Shown here: piece after piece, positions 1-9,043 of the stretch
Numbering within the stretch: position 1 is the stretch's first letter
Layout: each line of letters opens with the position of its first letter
Source of the DNA: Allocatelliglobosispora scoriae
GTDB lineage: Bacteria > Actinomycetota > Actinomycetes > Mycobacteriales > Micromonosporaceae
DNA: 64,000 nt
NCBI RefSeq assembly: GCF_014204945.1
Contig: NZ_JACHMN010000003.1
Span: 3,030,319-3,094,318, forward strand
Direction: 5' to 3'
Translations under genes and position numbers: made by a program
Notes under the pieces: generated by a model
Told to the model about the DNA's origin: nothing
Databases searched by the model: none
Seen by the model: the letters and a program-made list of their open reading frames with translations, nothing else

Positions 1-774
1 CTCATCGAGCACCGTCAGGGCGATGTTGGCCAGCAGCGGAGACAGGATGCCGCCCTGCGGCGTGCCGGTGTGGGTGTCCTGCCGGTCGCCGTGCTCGGTG
101 AGCACTCCGGCCTTGAGGAACGCCTTCACCAGCGCCAGAACACGCTTGTCCTTAACCCTCAGTCGGACGCGGTCCATCAACGCGACGTGATCGATCGAGT
201 CGAAACACGCCTCGATGTCGGCGTCCAGCACCCACCGGTAACCGTGGGTGCCATACATCTGGATGTCGGCCACCGCGTCCTGAGCGCGCCGCAGGGGCCG
301 GAACCCGAACGAGACCGGCTCGAAGTCGGCCTCGAAAATCGGTTCCAGCACCAGCTTCAGCGCCGCCTGAACAACCCGATCCGCGACCGTCGGAATACCG
401 AGCTTGCGGACCTTACCCGACCCTCCCGGCTTCGGGATCTTGCGTTCCCGCACCGGCAGCGGCCGGAACGAACCGTCCTTGAGAGACGCTCGCAGGTCGT
501 TCAGGAACCCGGGCACGCCGATGCGCGCCTCGAGGTCGGCGACCGTCAGGCCGTCCACGCCGGGCGTCCGCGCGCCCAGGTTGCCCGCGACCCGGACGTA
601 CGCCATCAGCAGCGTCGCCGGGTCGTGCACGAGGTTGAACAGGTCATCGAACCGGCGGCCGGGATCGGCCGCCGCCCAACGGTGAAGCTTGGCCTGCATC
701 TCCACTACCCGCCGATACGGACCAACGGCCCGTTCCGGTGGAGCGTCGCCGTTCGGCGTCGCGTCTTGCGGCAT
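1..774 (-). CDS. ltrA: Group II intron reverse transcriptase/maturase, partial
   Basis: Intron-encoded protein that helps the intron RNA splice and copies it into new DNA sites. Reading from ATG at 774, 258 codons remain open to the window edge, so the C-terminus is missing. Seen: the RT N-terminal block with VRKLGIPTVADRVVQ, then FEPVSFGFRP, then YRWVLDADIEACFDSIDH (RT domain with the first catalytic Asp), then GTPQGGILSPLLANIAL. These are hallmark blocks of bacterial group II intron RTs. The YADD block, the X/maturase domain and any HNH domain fall outside the window. The gene is antisense to the downstream transfer genes and sits in the intron domain IV position. Confidence 0.93.
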   Translation of the reverse strand, partial: MPQDATPNGDAPPERAVGPYRRVVEMQAKLHRWAAADPGRRFDDLFNLVHDPATLLMAYVRVAGNLGARTPGVDGLTVADLEARIGVPGFLNDLRASLKDGSFRPLPVRERKIPKPGGSGKVRKLGIPTVADRVVQAALKLVLEPIFEADFEPVSFGFRPLRRAQDAVADIQMYGTHGYRWVLDADIEACFDSIDHVALMDRVRLRVKDKRVLALVKAFLKAGVLTEHGDRQDTHTGTPQGGILSPLLANIALTVLDE

Positions 775-1365
775 TACAGCTTCCTTCCCTTCGCGTAACC
801 GCTGCCGCCCTTCCCCATGTACCGGGCTTTCCCCGGCTCGGAGTACTACGGCGGCTCCGCCCCACCCGGCCCGTTCAGCGGTCGGTGCGCCTATCCCCAC
901 CACCACGCTGGCGGCGCGGCGCGGGGAACCACGACCAGGTGGTTCCCGTGTTCACTGCTGCTCGCTTGTCGAAGGAGGAGCCCGACTGTGCCCCTACGGC
1001 ATCGCCATGGGTACGCCGCAGACCTTCCCCATGGCCTCCCAGACCGGTCAGTCAGAACCCGCCCGGAAGATCCCCGCCACCTAACACAAGGCGGAGAAGC
1101 ACCGTATCCAGCCCACATCCACCAGGTTCGAGCCGGCGACAGATTAAGGGGCTTTACAACATCGGTTCCTCGCGTACTCCTCTCCGTCTCGCTCGCCGAA
1201 CCCGCACCATCTGGCAGTACTGGCACGTCCCGGCTTTGTCAGGGCTGCTCCCACCCCACCCGGCACCACCCGGGCGAGGCTGCCCTCAGCTACAACCGCC
1301 TGCTGCGACAGGCGGCAGGTGGTGGTCTCTCACCTCCACTCGAACAACAGCGCCTCACGGCGCAC
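1..1365 (-). mobile_element. Group II intron, 5' part (runs off left edge)
   Basis: Self-splicing retroelement lying antisense to the transfer operon. Seen: a reverse-transcriptase ORF on the minus strand preceded by about 590 nt without a credible minus-strand gene, the usual size for intron domains I to III and the start of IV. The probable 5' splice boundary is at 1365, where the minus strand reads GTGCGCCG after the exon end GGGCTGACA; GTGCG is the conserved group II 5' end, and GCGCC pairs with GGCGC just downstream. The 3' end (domains V and VI) lies beyond the window. The boundary is inferred from consensus only. Confidence 0.8.
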
Positions 1366-1410
1366 TGTCAGCCCTTGTCAGGTCGCACCCACGTTCGTTG
1401 CGGCTGACAG
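1365..1410. promoter_or_regulatory. CTGACAG-motif cluster upstream of the pilin operon
   Basis: Three related sites lie just before the first transfer operon: CTGTCAG at 1365-1371, TTGTCAGG at 1376-1383 and CTGACAG at 1404-1410. The same heptamer, in both orientations, recurs upstream of the replication-relaxation gene (8946) and the 12872 gene (12621-12707). It is therefore probably a regulator binding site of the element. The group II intron begins inside the first copy. The motif is seen; its role is inferred. Confidence 0.45.
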
Positions 1411-1558
1411 CGGATGTCTGAGCAGTGCATGTCGATCGCACATGCCCGCGGTTTAGGGACTGCCCGGCCGAACTCCGAGGGCCGAATGTCGCCCTTGGGG
1501 AAGGCCCTGCCAGCCTCCGATCTTGACCGCGGCTCGCCACCGTTGTGGAGCCACCGCC

Positions 1559-1867
1559 ATGAGTACCCTGATGTACCTCGCCCACACCGCCGCCGATCTC
1601 TTCGCGGCGCCACCCACCCCGGCTCCAGCCGCAGTGAAGACCCTGCCGGAGGTCATCGACGGCATCAAGGCGTGGATCATGGGAATACTGGCGGCCGTCG
1701 CCACCCTGTTCCTCGTCATCGGCGGCCTGCGCTACATGGGCGCCGGCAGTGACCCCGCCCAGGTCGAGCAGGCCAAAGGCAATTTCAAGAGCGCTCTGAT
1801 CGGCTACGCGGCCGCGGTGCTGGCGCCGGTCATCCTGAGCGTCCTCCAGGGCATCCTCGGCGGCTGA
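1559..1867 (+). CDS. VirB2/TrbC-like pilin subunit
   Basis: Small membrane protein of 102 aa, likely the pilin-like subunit of the type IV secretion system. Seen: an N-terminal segment ending in an Ala/Pro-rich stretch (FAAPPTPAPA) that could be a processing region, then two hydrophobic helices (about residues 38-56 and 74-98) around a short loop containing GAGSDPAQVEQAKG. This is the usual VirB2/TrbC hairpin layout. ATG at 1559 is preferred over an upstream in-frame start because GGAG precedes it. It is first in an operon with trbL-, prgI- and virB4-like genes, and its stop is 1 nt before the next start. Short length limits certainty, but context is strong. Confidence 0.78.
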   Translation: MSTLMYLAHTAADLFAAPPTPAPAAVKTLPEVIDGIKAWIMGILAAVATLFLVIGGLRYMGAGSDPAQVEQAKGNFKSALIGYAAAVLAPVILSVLQGILGG

Positions 1868-1868
1868 C

Positions 1869-2756
1869 ATGGTCGACTTCCTGATGAACGGCCTCGTCGC
1901 GTGGCTCGCCACCCGGGTCGCGGACCTCCTCGGCGTCCTGCACGCGTTCCTGACCTCGGCGGTGTTCCTGTCTCCGGATGTCACCGCCCTGCCGCAGGTC
2001 ACCGAGATCGCCACCACGTCGGCGTACATCGTGGACACGTGCTACGTCCTGGCGATCATCGCCGCCGGGATCACCGTCATGGCGTCCACCGAGGTCCAGC
2101 TCCGCTACCGGGTCAAGGAACTCGCCCCGCGGCTGGTCGTCGCCGCGGTCCTGTCGGCGTTCGCCGTTCCCCTGTGCTCGCAGCTCATCCAGGTCGCCAA
2201 CGCCCTCACCACGGCCATGGCCGGCCCGGCGACCCCCACCGACCAGGTCGTCACCATGACCCAGTCCCACATCCGGGCCGCCATCGTCGACCCCGCGACC
2301 GCGCTGCTGGCGGTGGTCATCGGCGTCCTGATCGTCGTACTGCTGGTCGGCGTCCTGCTCGGCTGGATCAGCCGGGTGGCGCTGCTGGTGATCCTGGCCG
2401 GCGTCGCCCCGGCCGCCATGGCCTGCTACTGCCTGCCCGCACTGCAACCCGCCGCCGAGCTGTGGTGGCGGTCGCTGCTGGGGTGCCTGGGCACCGCCGT
2501 GCTGCAGGCCGTCACCTTCACCACCGGGATGCGGCTGCTCGTCGACCCGGATGCGAACCTGCCGGTCCTGCTCGGCCTGCCCGGCACCGACCTGGTGAAC
2601 CTTCTCATCGTCATCGTCGTGCTGGTCATGACCGTCAAGATCCCCGGCCTGGTCCGCCGCCACGTCACCGGCCGCGGCGGCCCCAACGCCGCCGGGCGGG
2701 TCGCCCGCACCGTCGTCGTGCAGACCGTGATCCGGCGGCTGCCCTTCATCCACTGA
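1869..2756 (+). CDS. TrbL/VirB6-like integral membrane transfer protein
   Basis: Polytopic 295-aa protein, probably the inner-membrane platform of the conjugation channel. Seen: about six hydrophobic segments (near residues 5-35, 55-75, 85-110, 135-165, 168-190 and 235-260), a loop with PTDQVVTMTQSHIRAA, and a basic C-terminus ending VRRHVTGRGG then VIRRLPFIH. Size and topology match the TrbL/VirB6 group, and it sits between the pilin and the VirB3-like gene as in other actinobacterial transfer operons. ATG at 1869 follows the pilin stop directly, so the genes are likely coupled. No catalytic motif is expected. Confidence 0.75.
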   Translation: MVDFLMNGLVAWLATRVADLLGVLHAFLTSAVFLSPDVTALPQVTEIATTSAYIVDTCYVLAIIAAGITVMASTEVQLRYRVKELAPRLVVAAVLSAFAVPLCSQLIQVANALTTAMAGPATPTDQVVTMTQSHIRAAIVDPATALLAVVIGVLIVVLLVGVLLGWISRVALLVILAGVAPAAMACYCLPALQPAAELWWRSLLGCLGTAVLQAVTFTTGMRLLVDPDANLPVLLGLPGTDLVNLLIVIVVLVMTVKIPGLVRRHVTGRGGPNAAGRVARTVVVQTVIRRLPFIH

Positions 2757-2891
2757 CGGACCGCCTGATACCCGCTGGCGGCGGCCGGACCCGGTCGACG
2801 CTGCCCGCCCCGCGGAGCTCGGACCGCGGCCGTACGAGCGCCATCACCTGCGTGCGCCGCGCGCACCTGACGAAAGGAGCAGTGATCAGCG

Positions 2892-3785
2892 ATGAGCACC
2901 CAAGCCGACGACGCCGCCCGGTCGAACCGGGCGCATGTCCCCGCCGACATCGATGCCCCCGACCGGATCGCCTTCGGGCTCACCTTCCGCCAACTCGCCA
3001 TCGTCGGCACCGCCGCCCTGCTCGGGTGGCTGGTCTACTCCGCGGCTGGGGACCTGCTTCCCGCGGCGGTGTGGCTGGTCGCAGCGGTCCCCGTCGCTGC
3101 GGTGACCGTCGTCGTGGCACTCGGCCGCCGCGACGGTCTGCCCTTGGACGCGTGGCTGCGCCACGGGCTCACCTTCACCCGCACCCCTCGCGTCCACACC
3201 CCGGGTACCGGCTCGCCCGCCTACGCCGCGGTCACCGGCGACCCGCCGGTGCCCGCCGTGCTGCGAGCCGCGGTCACCGCCATCGGCTCCGACGGCACCG
3301 TCACCACCGCGGGCCGCGACAGGGCCCTGATCGCCTGCGCCACCACCAACATCCACCTGCGCACCAGCTCTGAGCAGACCGCTCTGCTGGACGGGTTCGG
3401 CCGGTTCCTCAACGCGCTCACCGGGCCGGCGCAGATCGTGTCCGCGGCGTACCGCCTCGACCTGCGCCCGCACGCCGACGCCGCGATCACCGCTGCCCGG
3501 CTGCTGCCGCATCCGGCGCTGCGCGACGCCGCCGCCGGCTACGCCGCGTTCATCGCCGACCTCGACGCCTCCGTCGAGCCGCTGCGCCGCCAGGTCCTCA
3601 CCGTCGTCACCGGCGACCCCGACACCGCCGCCCGCGCCCTGGGCGGCCTCGGCATCACCACCCGGGTCCTCGACGGTCCCGCCGCCACCGCGGCGCTCGC
3701 CGCCGCCGCCGACCCCTACGACCCGCCGGTACCGGGACCCCGCGCGGTCCCCGGCACCCCGATCACTCTGCGGAGCACCCGATGA
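2892..3785 (+). CDS. PrgI/VirB3-like transfer protein
   Basis: 297-aa protein with an N-terminal PrgI-like module, the Gram-positive counterpart of VirB3, which partners the VirB4 ATPase. Seen: the opening HVPADIDAPDRIAFGLTFRQ followed by two adjacent hydrophobic helices (about residues 36-53 and 57-77) is typical of PrgI. The remaining 200 residues are soluble and Ala-rich, with a segment that reads like a degenerate VirB4 N-terminal fold (TTNIHLRTSSEQTALL). The start at 2892 has AAAGGAGCAG upstream. Its last codons overlap the VirB4 start by 4 nt (ATGA), indicating translational coupling. Confidence 0.8.
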   Translation: MSTQADDAARSNRAHVPADIDAPDRIAFGLTFRQLAIVGTAALLGWLVYSAAGDLLPAAVWLVAAVPVAAVTVVVALGRRDGLPLDAWLRHGLTFTRTPRVHTPGTGSPAYAAVTGDPPVPAVLRAAVTAIGSDGTVTTAGRDRALIACATTNIHLRTSSEQTALLDGFGRFLNALTGPAQIVSAAYRLDLRPHADAAITAARLLPHPALRDAAAGYAAFIADLDASVEPLRRQVLTVVTGDPDTAARALGGLGITTRVLDGPAATAALAAAADPYDPPVPGPRAVPGTPITLRSTR

Positions 3786-5500
3786 AGACCACCCCCGAGC
3801 ACACCCCGGCACCCGCCGCCCTGCAGGTCGCGCCCGGCCACGTCCGGGTCGGCGACGGCTACGCCGCCACGTTCGCCGTCGCCGGCTACCCCGCCGAAGT
3901 GGGTCCCGCCTGGCTCGGCCCGCTCACCTCCTACCCGGGGCGCGTCGACGTCGCCGTCCACATCGACCCCGTCGCGGCACCTCTGGCCGCGCCGATGCTG
4001 CGCCGCCAGCGCGCCCGCCTGGAGTCCACCCGCCGCGTCGACGCCGACACCGGGCGCCTCGCCGACCCCGGTACCGACGCCGCCGCCGGCGACGCCGCGC
4101 ACCTCGCCGACCAGGTGGCCCGGGGAGCTGCGAAGCTGTTCCGGACCGGCATCTACGTCACCGTCCACGCCCGCGACCTCGACGAGCTCGCCGCCACCTG
4201 CGCCGGGGTGAAAGCCGCCGCGGCGGCGGTCCTGCTCGACCTGCAGCCCGCCACGTTCCGCCACCACCACGGCTACACCACCACCCGGCCCTACGGCATC
4301 GACGCCCTGGGCGTCCACCGGGTCCTGGACACCGCGGCCCTCGCCGCGGCGTTCCCGCTCGCCTGCGCCGACCTCCCCGCACCCGCGCCCGGCACCGTCC
4401 CCGCGGCCACCGGTGTCCTCTACGGCACCACCGGCAGCAACGGCGTGCTGCTGTGGGACCGGTGGGCCGCCGACAACCACAACAGCGTCGTGCTCGCCCG
4501 CAGCGGCGCCGGCAAGAGCTACTTCGTCAAGCTCGACCTGCTGCGCCACCTCTACCAGGGCGTCGAGGTCGCCGTCATCGACCCCGAGGACGAGTACGCC
4601 GCCCTGTGCCGCCACGTCGGCGGCACCCTCGTCCAGCTCGGCCGGCCAGGCATCCGGGTCAACCCCCTGGACCTGCCCGGCGACGACCGCCCCGACACCC
4701 TGACCCGGCGCGGCCTGTTCCTGCACACCCTCATCGCCGTCATGCTCGGCGCCGTCCCCGACCCGCCCGCCCGCGCGGCCCTCGACCGCGCCATCACCGC
4801 CACCTACGCCGCGGCCGGCATCACCGTCGACCCCGCCACCTGGCACCAGCCGGCACCACTGCTCCGCGACCTCGCCGCAGCCCTCACCATCGACCCCGAC
4901 CCAGCCGCCCGGGAGCTCGCCGCCGCCCTCGCGCCCTGGACCTCCGGGAACTTCAGCGCCCTGTTCGACGGCCCCACCACCACCGCACCCACCGGGCACC
5001 TGGTCGTGTGGTCCCTGCGGCACCTGCCCGACGAGCTGCGCACCGTCGCGACCCTGCTCGCCCTCGACGCGATCTGGACCCGCATCGACACCCCGACCGC
5101 CACACCCGCCCGGCGCCTGGTCGTCGTCGACGAGGCGTGGCTGCTCATGCGCGACGGGCAGGGCGCCCAGTTCCTGTACCGGATGGCCAAAGCCGCCCGC
5201 AAACGCCACGCCGGCCTCACCGTCGTCACCCAGGACGCCGCCGACATGCTCGCCACCGACCTCGGGCTCGCCGTCGTCGCCAACGCCGCCACCCAGGTCC
5301 TCATGCGCCAGTCCGCCCAGTCCGTCGACGCCGTCGCCGCGGCGTTCAACCTCACGGCGGGGGAGGCCGGGGTGCTGCTCGCCGCGCACCGGGGCGAAGG
5401 ACTGCTCGTCGCCGGCCGGACCAGGGTGGCGTTCCGCAGCCTCGCCTCACCCGCCGAACAGCAGCTCGTCACCACCGGTCTCGCGCTCGACGAGCTCTGA
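3782..5500 (+). CDS. VirB4-like type IV secretion ATPase
   Basis: 572-aa cytoplasmic ATPase that powers assembly of the conjugation channel and DNA transfer. Seen: a TraC/VirB4-type N-terminal half, Walker A SGAGKSYF at residues 241-248, then VAVIDPEDEYAALC, a Walker B/motif RLVVVDEAWLLM near 445, and a conserved downstream VVTQDAADML block. Family members often run 600-850 aa, so this is a compact form whose N-terminal functions may partly sit in the PrgI-like neighbour. ATG overlaps the previous gene by 4 nt. It closes the pilin-trbL-prgI-virB4 operon and converges on the minus-strand gene at 5556. Confidence 0.9.
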   Translation: MKTTPEHTPAPAALQVAPGHVRVGDGYAATFAVAGYPAEVGPAWLGPLTSYPGRVDVAVHIDPVAAPLAAPMLRRQRARLESTRRVDADTGRLADPGTDAAAGDAAHLADQVARGAAKLFRTGIYVTVHARDLDELAATCAGVKAAAAAVLLDLQPATFRHHHGYTTTRPYGIDALGVHRVLDTAALAAAFPLACADLPAPAPGTVPAATGVLYGTTGSNGVLLWDRWAADNHNSVVLARSGAGKSYFVKLDLLRHLYQGVEVAVIDPEDEYAALCRHVGGTLVQLGRPGIRVNPLDLPGDDRPDTLTRRGLFLHTLIAVMLGAVPDPPARAALDRAITATYAAAGITVDPATWHQPAPLLRDLAAALTIDPDPAARELAAALAPWTSGNFSALFDGPTTTAPTGHLVVWSLRHLPDELRTVATLLALDAIWTRIDTPTATPARRLVVVDEAWLLMRDGQGAQFLYRMAKAARKRHAGLTVVTQDAADMLATDLGLAVVANAATQVLMRQSAQSVDAVAAAFNLTAGEAGVLLAAHRGEGLLVAGRTRVAFRSLASPAEQQLVTTGLALDEL

Positions 5501-5555
5501 CGTGACCGCGGACCGGGCCCGACGGCGCATCCAGCGGCCTCAGACCTCTCGTTCG

Positions 5556-6065
5556 TCAGTGGATCGACCCTTCACACGCGGCGGCCACCGGTACCGGAGC
5601 CCCACCGTCGGGGGAGTGTCCGGACGGGTCCTGCTCGGTGGGGACGTTGCGGACCCCGGCGAACGACACCCAGCCGGTGTCGTCGGCCGTGTGGTACCAG
5701 ACGTCGTTGTTGAACGGCGGCGGGTTGAACGGGTATGCGACCGAGCCGTGGACCCAGCCGTTGACCGCGATCACCTGGTTGGGCGCGTAACCGCCGACCT
5801 GCCGCGCCAGGATGTCAGGCGCCACCAGCTTGCGGGTTCCATAAGGCTCCCAGCGGTTCTGCGCATGTACGCGGAAGGCGGCGCAGCCGCCGGAGAAACC
5901 GGTGACGGTCAAGGCGGACGACGAGCCGGGGAACAACATCGGCCACCACCAAGGCGCGCTGGAGGCGGTCAGGACCGCGACGACCAGGCCCGAGACCACC
6001 GCACCCAGGTGGTGGCGCAGACCTCTGGCCGGGGCTGGCTGCGTCACGACTCCGGGGGAGGCCAC
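5556..6065 (-). CDS. Membrane-anchored or secreted protein of unknown function
   Basis: 169-aa protein, not assigned to a family. Seen: a cytoplasmic start, one hydrophobic segment (about residues 22-42, GAVVSGLVVAVLTASSAPWW), then an extracytoplasmic domain rich in aromatic residues with VIAVNGWVHGSVAYPF and DVWYHTADDTGWVSFAGVR. The latter resembles a bacterial SH3-like or wall-exposed beta domain. The GTG start at 6065 is the first in frame. It is the only minus-strand gene between the VirB4 and coupling-protein genes, so it is transcribed separately; a surface role, such as mating-pair contact or exclusion, would fit but is inference. Confidence 0.6.
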   Translation of the reverse strand: MASPGVVTQPAPARGLRHHLGAVVSGLVVAVLTASSAPWWWPMLFPGSSSALTVTGFSGGCAAFRVHAQNRWEPYGTRKLVAPDILARQVGGYAPNQVIAVNGWVHGSVAYPFNPPPFNNDVWYHTADDTGWVSFAGVRNVPTEQDPSGHSPDGGAPVPVAAACEGSIH

Positions 6066-6497
6066 CGGTCCAGTGTGGGGTCCAGCCGGAAGGATTTCGA
6101 CACCTGTCGGCCATTGTGGGCTGTTCGCCTTCGCGTTGGGTGCGAACGGCCAGAGCCCAGGTGAGGTACGCAGGCATCATCGGTACGTTCCGCTGCGGCC
6201 GCGACGGGTCGAACCGTCGTCTGCGACATCGGGAGCGCCTGCGGCGCGGGCGCCGGCCGTCGGCACCTCCGTGTCTCCGTTCACCGCGCGGACGTTGCAG
6301 CACAACAGTGCGCTACGGATGCAACCGCCACCAGGCGCCGCCTCCGTTCGTCGCCGGTCAGCGCCGATGCCGCCCCGTCGGGTCGGCCTCCTACAGGTAC
6401 TGCGCCGTCCACCGCAGACCGCCGGTCGGACCACGAGCCGTCCGCCCGTCTCGCCCATCGCATCGTCCTGACCGCCTCGACAACCGGGAGCCGTCTC
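6066..6497. other. Intergenic region before the coupling ATPase
   Basis: About 430 bases between the divergent 5556-6065 gene and the coupling-protein gene. The open frames here are high-GC shadows with no recognisable protein. It presumably carries the promoters of both divergent genes, but I cannot place them. Confidence 0.4.
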
Positions 6498-8858
6498 ATG
6501 CAATCGATCGCCGACCACCTCATCGCCCGCCCCTGGCTCGCGGCGCTTGCGCTGTTGCTGGCCGGTGCCTACGCCGCCCGGCAGCGCCACCTCGCCTGGC
6601 AGCACCGCCGCCACGCCGCCGGCGCCCGCTGGCTGACCGTCGCCGCGCCGCAGGACGTCACCGCCCACGCCGCCGCCGACTTCTGGGCCGTCATGACCGG
6701 TGTCCTCACCGGCGGCGGCTGGCGCCGGCTGCTGTACGGGGTCCCGCACGTCGCCTGGGAGTACACGTGGACCGGCCGCGAGCTGACCCTACGGGTCTGG
6801 GTCCCCGGCACGGTCCCCGCCGCCAGCGTCCAGGCCGCTGCCGTCGCGGCCTGGCCCGGCACCACCGTGCGGACCGGGCCCGCCGACGCGCCGATCCCGG
6901 CCGCGGTCCACGCCGTCGGCGGCGCGCACTGGCCGCAGCAGTCGGACTCCGCCCCGCTGCGGACCGACCACGACGCCGACCCGCTGCGGGCGCTGCTCGC
7001 CGCCGGCGCCCAGGTCCGCGCCGGACAGCACGCCTGCGTGCAGGTCCTGGCCCGGCCCGCCACCGCCCGGCGGCTCCGCCGCGCCCGGCGCACCGCCGCC
7101 GGACACCCGCCCGCCGGGGACCTCACCGGACTGGTCCTGCGCGGGCTGCTGGGCCTGGTCGAGGTGTTCCTGCCCGGGCCGTCCCGGCCCGCCGGTCCCG
7201 GTCCCGTCCGCCGGGACCCGGTCCGCGACGCCGGCCAGCGGACCACCGTCGACAAGGCCGTCCGCGTCCCTCACTACGAGATCGCCGTCCGCTACGCCGT
7301 CGCCGCCGACCGCACCGGACCCGGCGAACCCGGCCCGCAGACCGCCGAGCGCCTCGGCACGCTGCGCCACAGCGTCGCCGCCGCGGCGGCCGCCTACACC
7401 GGACCCAACCGGCTGCGGCAGCTGCCGGTGCCGCACCCCGTGGCCGTGCTCGCCGCCCGCCGCCTGCACCGCGGGTTCCTCGCCACCGCCACCGAGCTCG
7501 GCGTGCTCGCCGCCGTCCCCCAGGACCTCGCCGTGCCGGGCCTGGAACGCGCCCGTGCCGCCGCCGTCCCCGCACCCACCGCCGTCCCGGCCGGTGGGCG
7601 CGGCGTCAAGGTGCTGGGCCGCGACCAGGTCGGCGGGCACAGCGTGGGGCTGGCCGCAGTCGACGCCCGCCAGCACGTCCACCTCGTCGGCAAGACCGGC
7701 GTCGGCAAGTCCACCCTGATGCTCAACATGATCCTCGGCGACATCCATGCCGGCCGCGGCACCGTCGTCATCGACCCCCGCGGCGACCTCGTCACCGACA
7801 TCCTCGACCGGCTCCCCGCCGCCTACGCCGACCGCACCGCCATCATCGACCCCTACCAGGCCCACCAGGCGTGCATCAACCCCCTCGACGACGACGGCGA
7901 CCCGCACCTGGCCGTCGACAACCTCGTCGGCATCTTCTCCAAGGTGTTCCAGCAGTACTGGGGGCCGCGCATGGACGACACCCTGCGCACCTGCTGCCTG
8001 ACCCTGATGCGCCACGCCAACCCCAGCCTGTCGCTGGTACCGCCGCTGCTCAACGACCGGGCCTTCCGCTCCCGGTTCACCCACGACCTCACCGACCCCG
8101 AAGGCCTGCTCGGGTTCTGGACCTGGTACGACTCCATGAACGAAGCCCAGAAGGCCGTCGTCATCGGACCGGTCCTGGGCCGGCTGCGCATCCTGCTGTC
8201 ACGCGGCTTCGTCAAAGACGTCATCGGCACCCCGTACTCGTCGTTCCGGATGGGCGACATCCTCGACGGCGGCATCCTGCTGTGCCGCCTGCCCAAAGGC
8301 ATCCTCGGCGACGACACCGCCCGGCTGCTGGGCTCGCTCATCGTCGCCCGCACCTGGCAGGCCGCGACCGCCCGCGCCACCATCCCCGAGCAGCGGCGCC
8401 GCGACGCCACCCTCTACATCGACGAATGCCACAACTTCCTGAACCTGCCCGGCGCCATCGACGACATGCTCGCCGAGGCCCGCGGGTTCCGCCTCGGCAT
8501 CGTGCTCGCCCACCAGAACCTCGCCCAACTGCCCCGCGAGACCGCCGCCGCCGTCTCCGCCAACGCCCGCTCGAAGATCTACTTCAACGTCGACCCCCAC
8601 GACGCCCGCGAGCTGTCCCGGCACACGACTCCTTATGTCAGCGAGCACGACCTGGCGCACCTGGACATGCACACCGCCGCCGCCCGGCTGCTCGTCGGCA
8701 ACCGGGAACTGCCCGCGTTCACCCTCACCACCCACCCGCCGTCGGCGGTCGTCGGCGAAGCCACCGCCATCCGCCAGGCCGTCGCCGCCGCGCACCAGAG
8801 CCCCGACACCCAGCCGGCCCTGGAGGAACTGGCCCGGACCACCGCCCGCAGACGGTGA
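6498..8858 (+). CDS. VirD4/TraG-like coupling ATPase (conjugative DNA transfer protein)
   Basis: 786-aa ATPase expected to deliver relaxase-bound DNA to the secretion channel. Seen: one N-terminal hydrophobic segment (residues 12-26) rather than the usual two, a long variable region, Walker A GKTGVGKSTL at about 398-407, then VVIDPRGDLVTDIL, a Walker B TLYIDECHNFLNLPGAIDDM near 638 and the following RGFRLGIVLAHQNLAQLP block, which is characteristic of TraG/VirD4 and TraM-recognition ATPases. ATG at 6498 follows a GGGAG ribosome site. It is separated from the VirB4 operon by a minus-strand gene but clearly belongs to the same transfer module. Confidence 0.88.
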   Translation: MQSIADHLIARPWLAALALLLAGAYAARQRHLAWQHRRHAAGARWLTVAAPQDVTAHAAADFWAVMTGVLTGGGWRRLLYGVPHVAWEYTWTGRELTLRVWVPGTVPAASVQAAAVAAWPGTTVRTGPADAPIPAAVHAVGGAHWPQQSDSAPLRTDHDADPLRALLAAGAQVRAGQHACVQVLARPATARRLRRARRTAAGHPPAGDLTGLVLRGLLGLVEVFLPGPSRPAGPGPVRRDPVRDAGQRTTVDKAVRVPHYEIAVRYAVAADRTGPGEPGPQTAERLGTLRHSVAAAAAAYTGPNRLRQLPVPHPVAVLAARRLHRGFLATATELGVLAAVPQDLAVPGLERARAAAVPAPTAVPAGGRGVKVLGRDQVGGHSVGLAAVDARQHVHLVGKTGVGKSTLMLNMILGDIHAGRGTVVIDPRGDLVTDILDRLPAAYADRTAIIDPYQAHQACINPLDDDGDPHLAVDNLVGIFSKVFQQYWGPRMDDTLRTCCLTLMRHANPSLSLVPPLLNDRAFRSRFTHDLTDPEGLLGFWTWYDSMNEAQKAVVIGPVLGRLRILLSRGFVKDVIGTPYSSFRMGDILDGGILLCRLPKGILGDDTARLLGSLIVARTWQAATARATIPEQRRRDATLYIDECHNFLNLPGAIDDMLAEARGFRLGIVLAHQNLAQLPRETAAAVSANARSKIYFNVDPHDARELSRHTTPYVSEHDLAHLDMHTAAARLLVGNRELPAFTLTTHPPSAVVGEATAIRQAVAAAHQSPDTQPALEELARTTARRR

Positions 8859-8945
8859 CCGCCCGCCCCGCCGCCGGGCCCGGTACCGGGGGCACGCCTC
8901 GGGGCAGTGCCGACACGCGCCCCCGCTAGCACCCGCACCACCCGC

Positions 8946-8953
8946 CTGTCAGG
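8946..8953. promoter_or_regulatory. CTGTCAGG motif upstream of the replication-relaxation gene
   Basis: A single copy of the element-wide motif about 90 nt before the 9044 start, within the 185-nt gap after the coupling gene. Its placement ahead of a new transcription unit matches the other clusters at 1365 and 12621. Regulatory role is inferred. Confidence 0.35.
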
Positions 8954-9043
8954 ACCGCCACCTGGGACGACAGCTCCCACGACTCCCGCACCCGCAGCCC
9001 AGACTCCCTACCGGGATCACCACACAAGGGGAAACCAGCCACC

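Noticed and set aside
3716..5389. 557-codon open frame on the minus strand opposite the VirB4 gene
   Set aside because: Gly/Val/Asp-rich shadow caused by high GC3; the opposite strand has clear VirB4 motifs.
6116..8929. 937-codon Arg-rich frame overlapping the coupling ATPase
   Set aside because: Low-complexity Arg/Pro sequence in a shadow frame; the real frame has Walker motifs.
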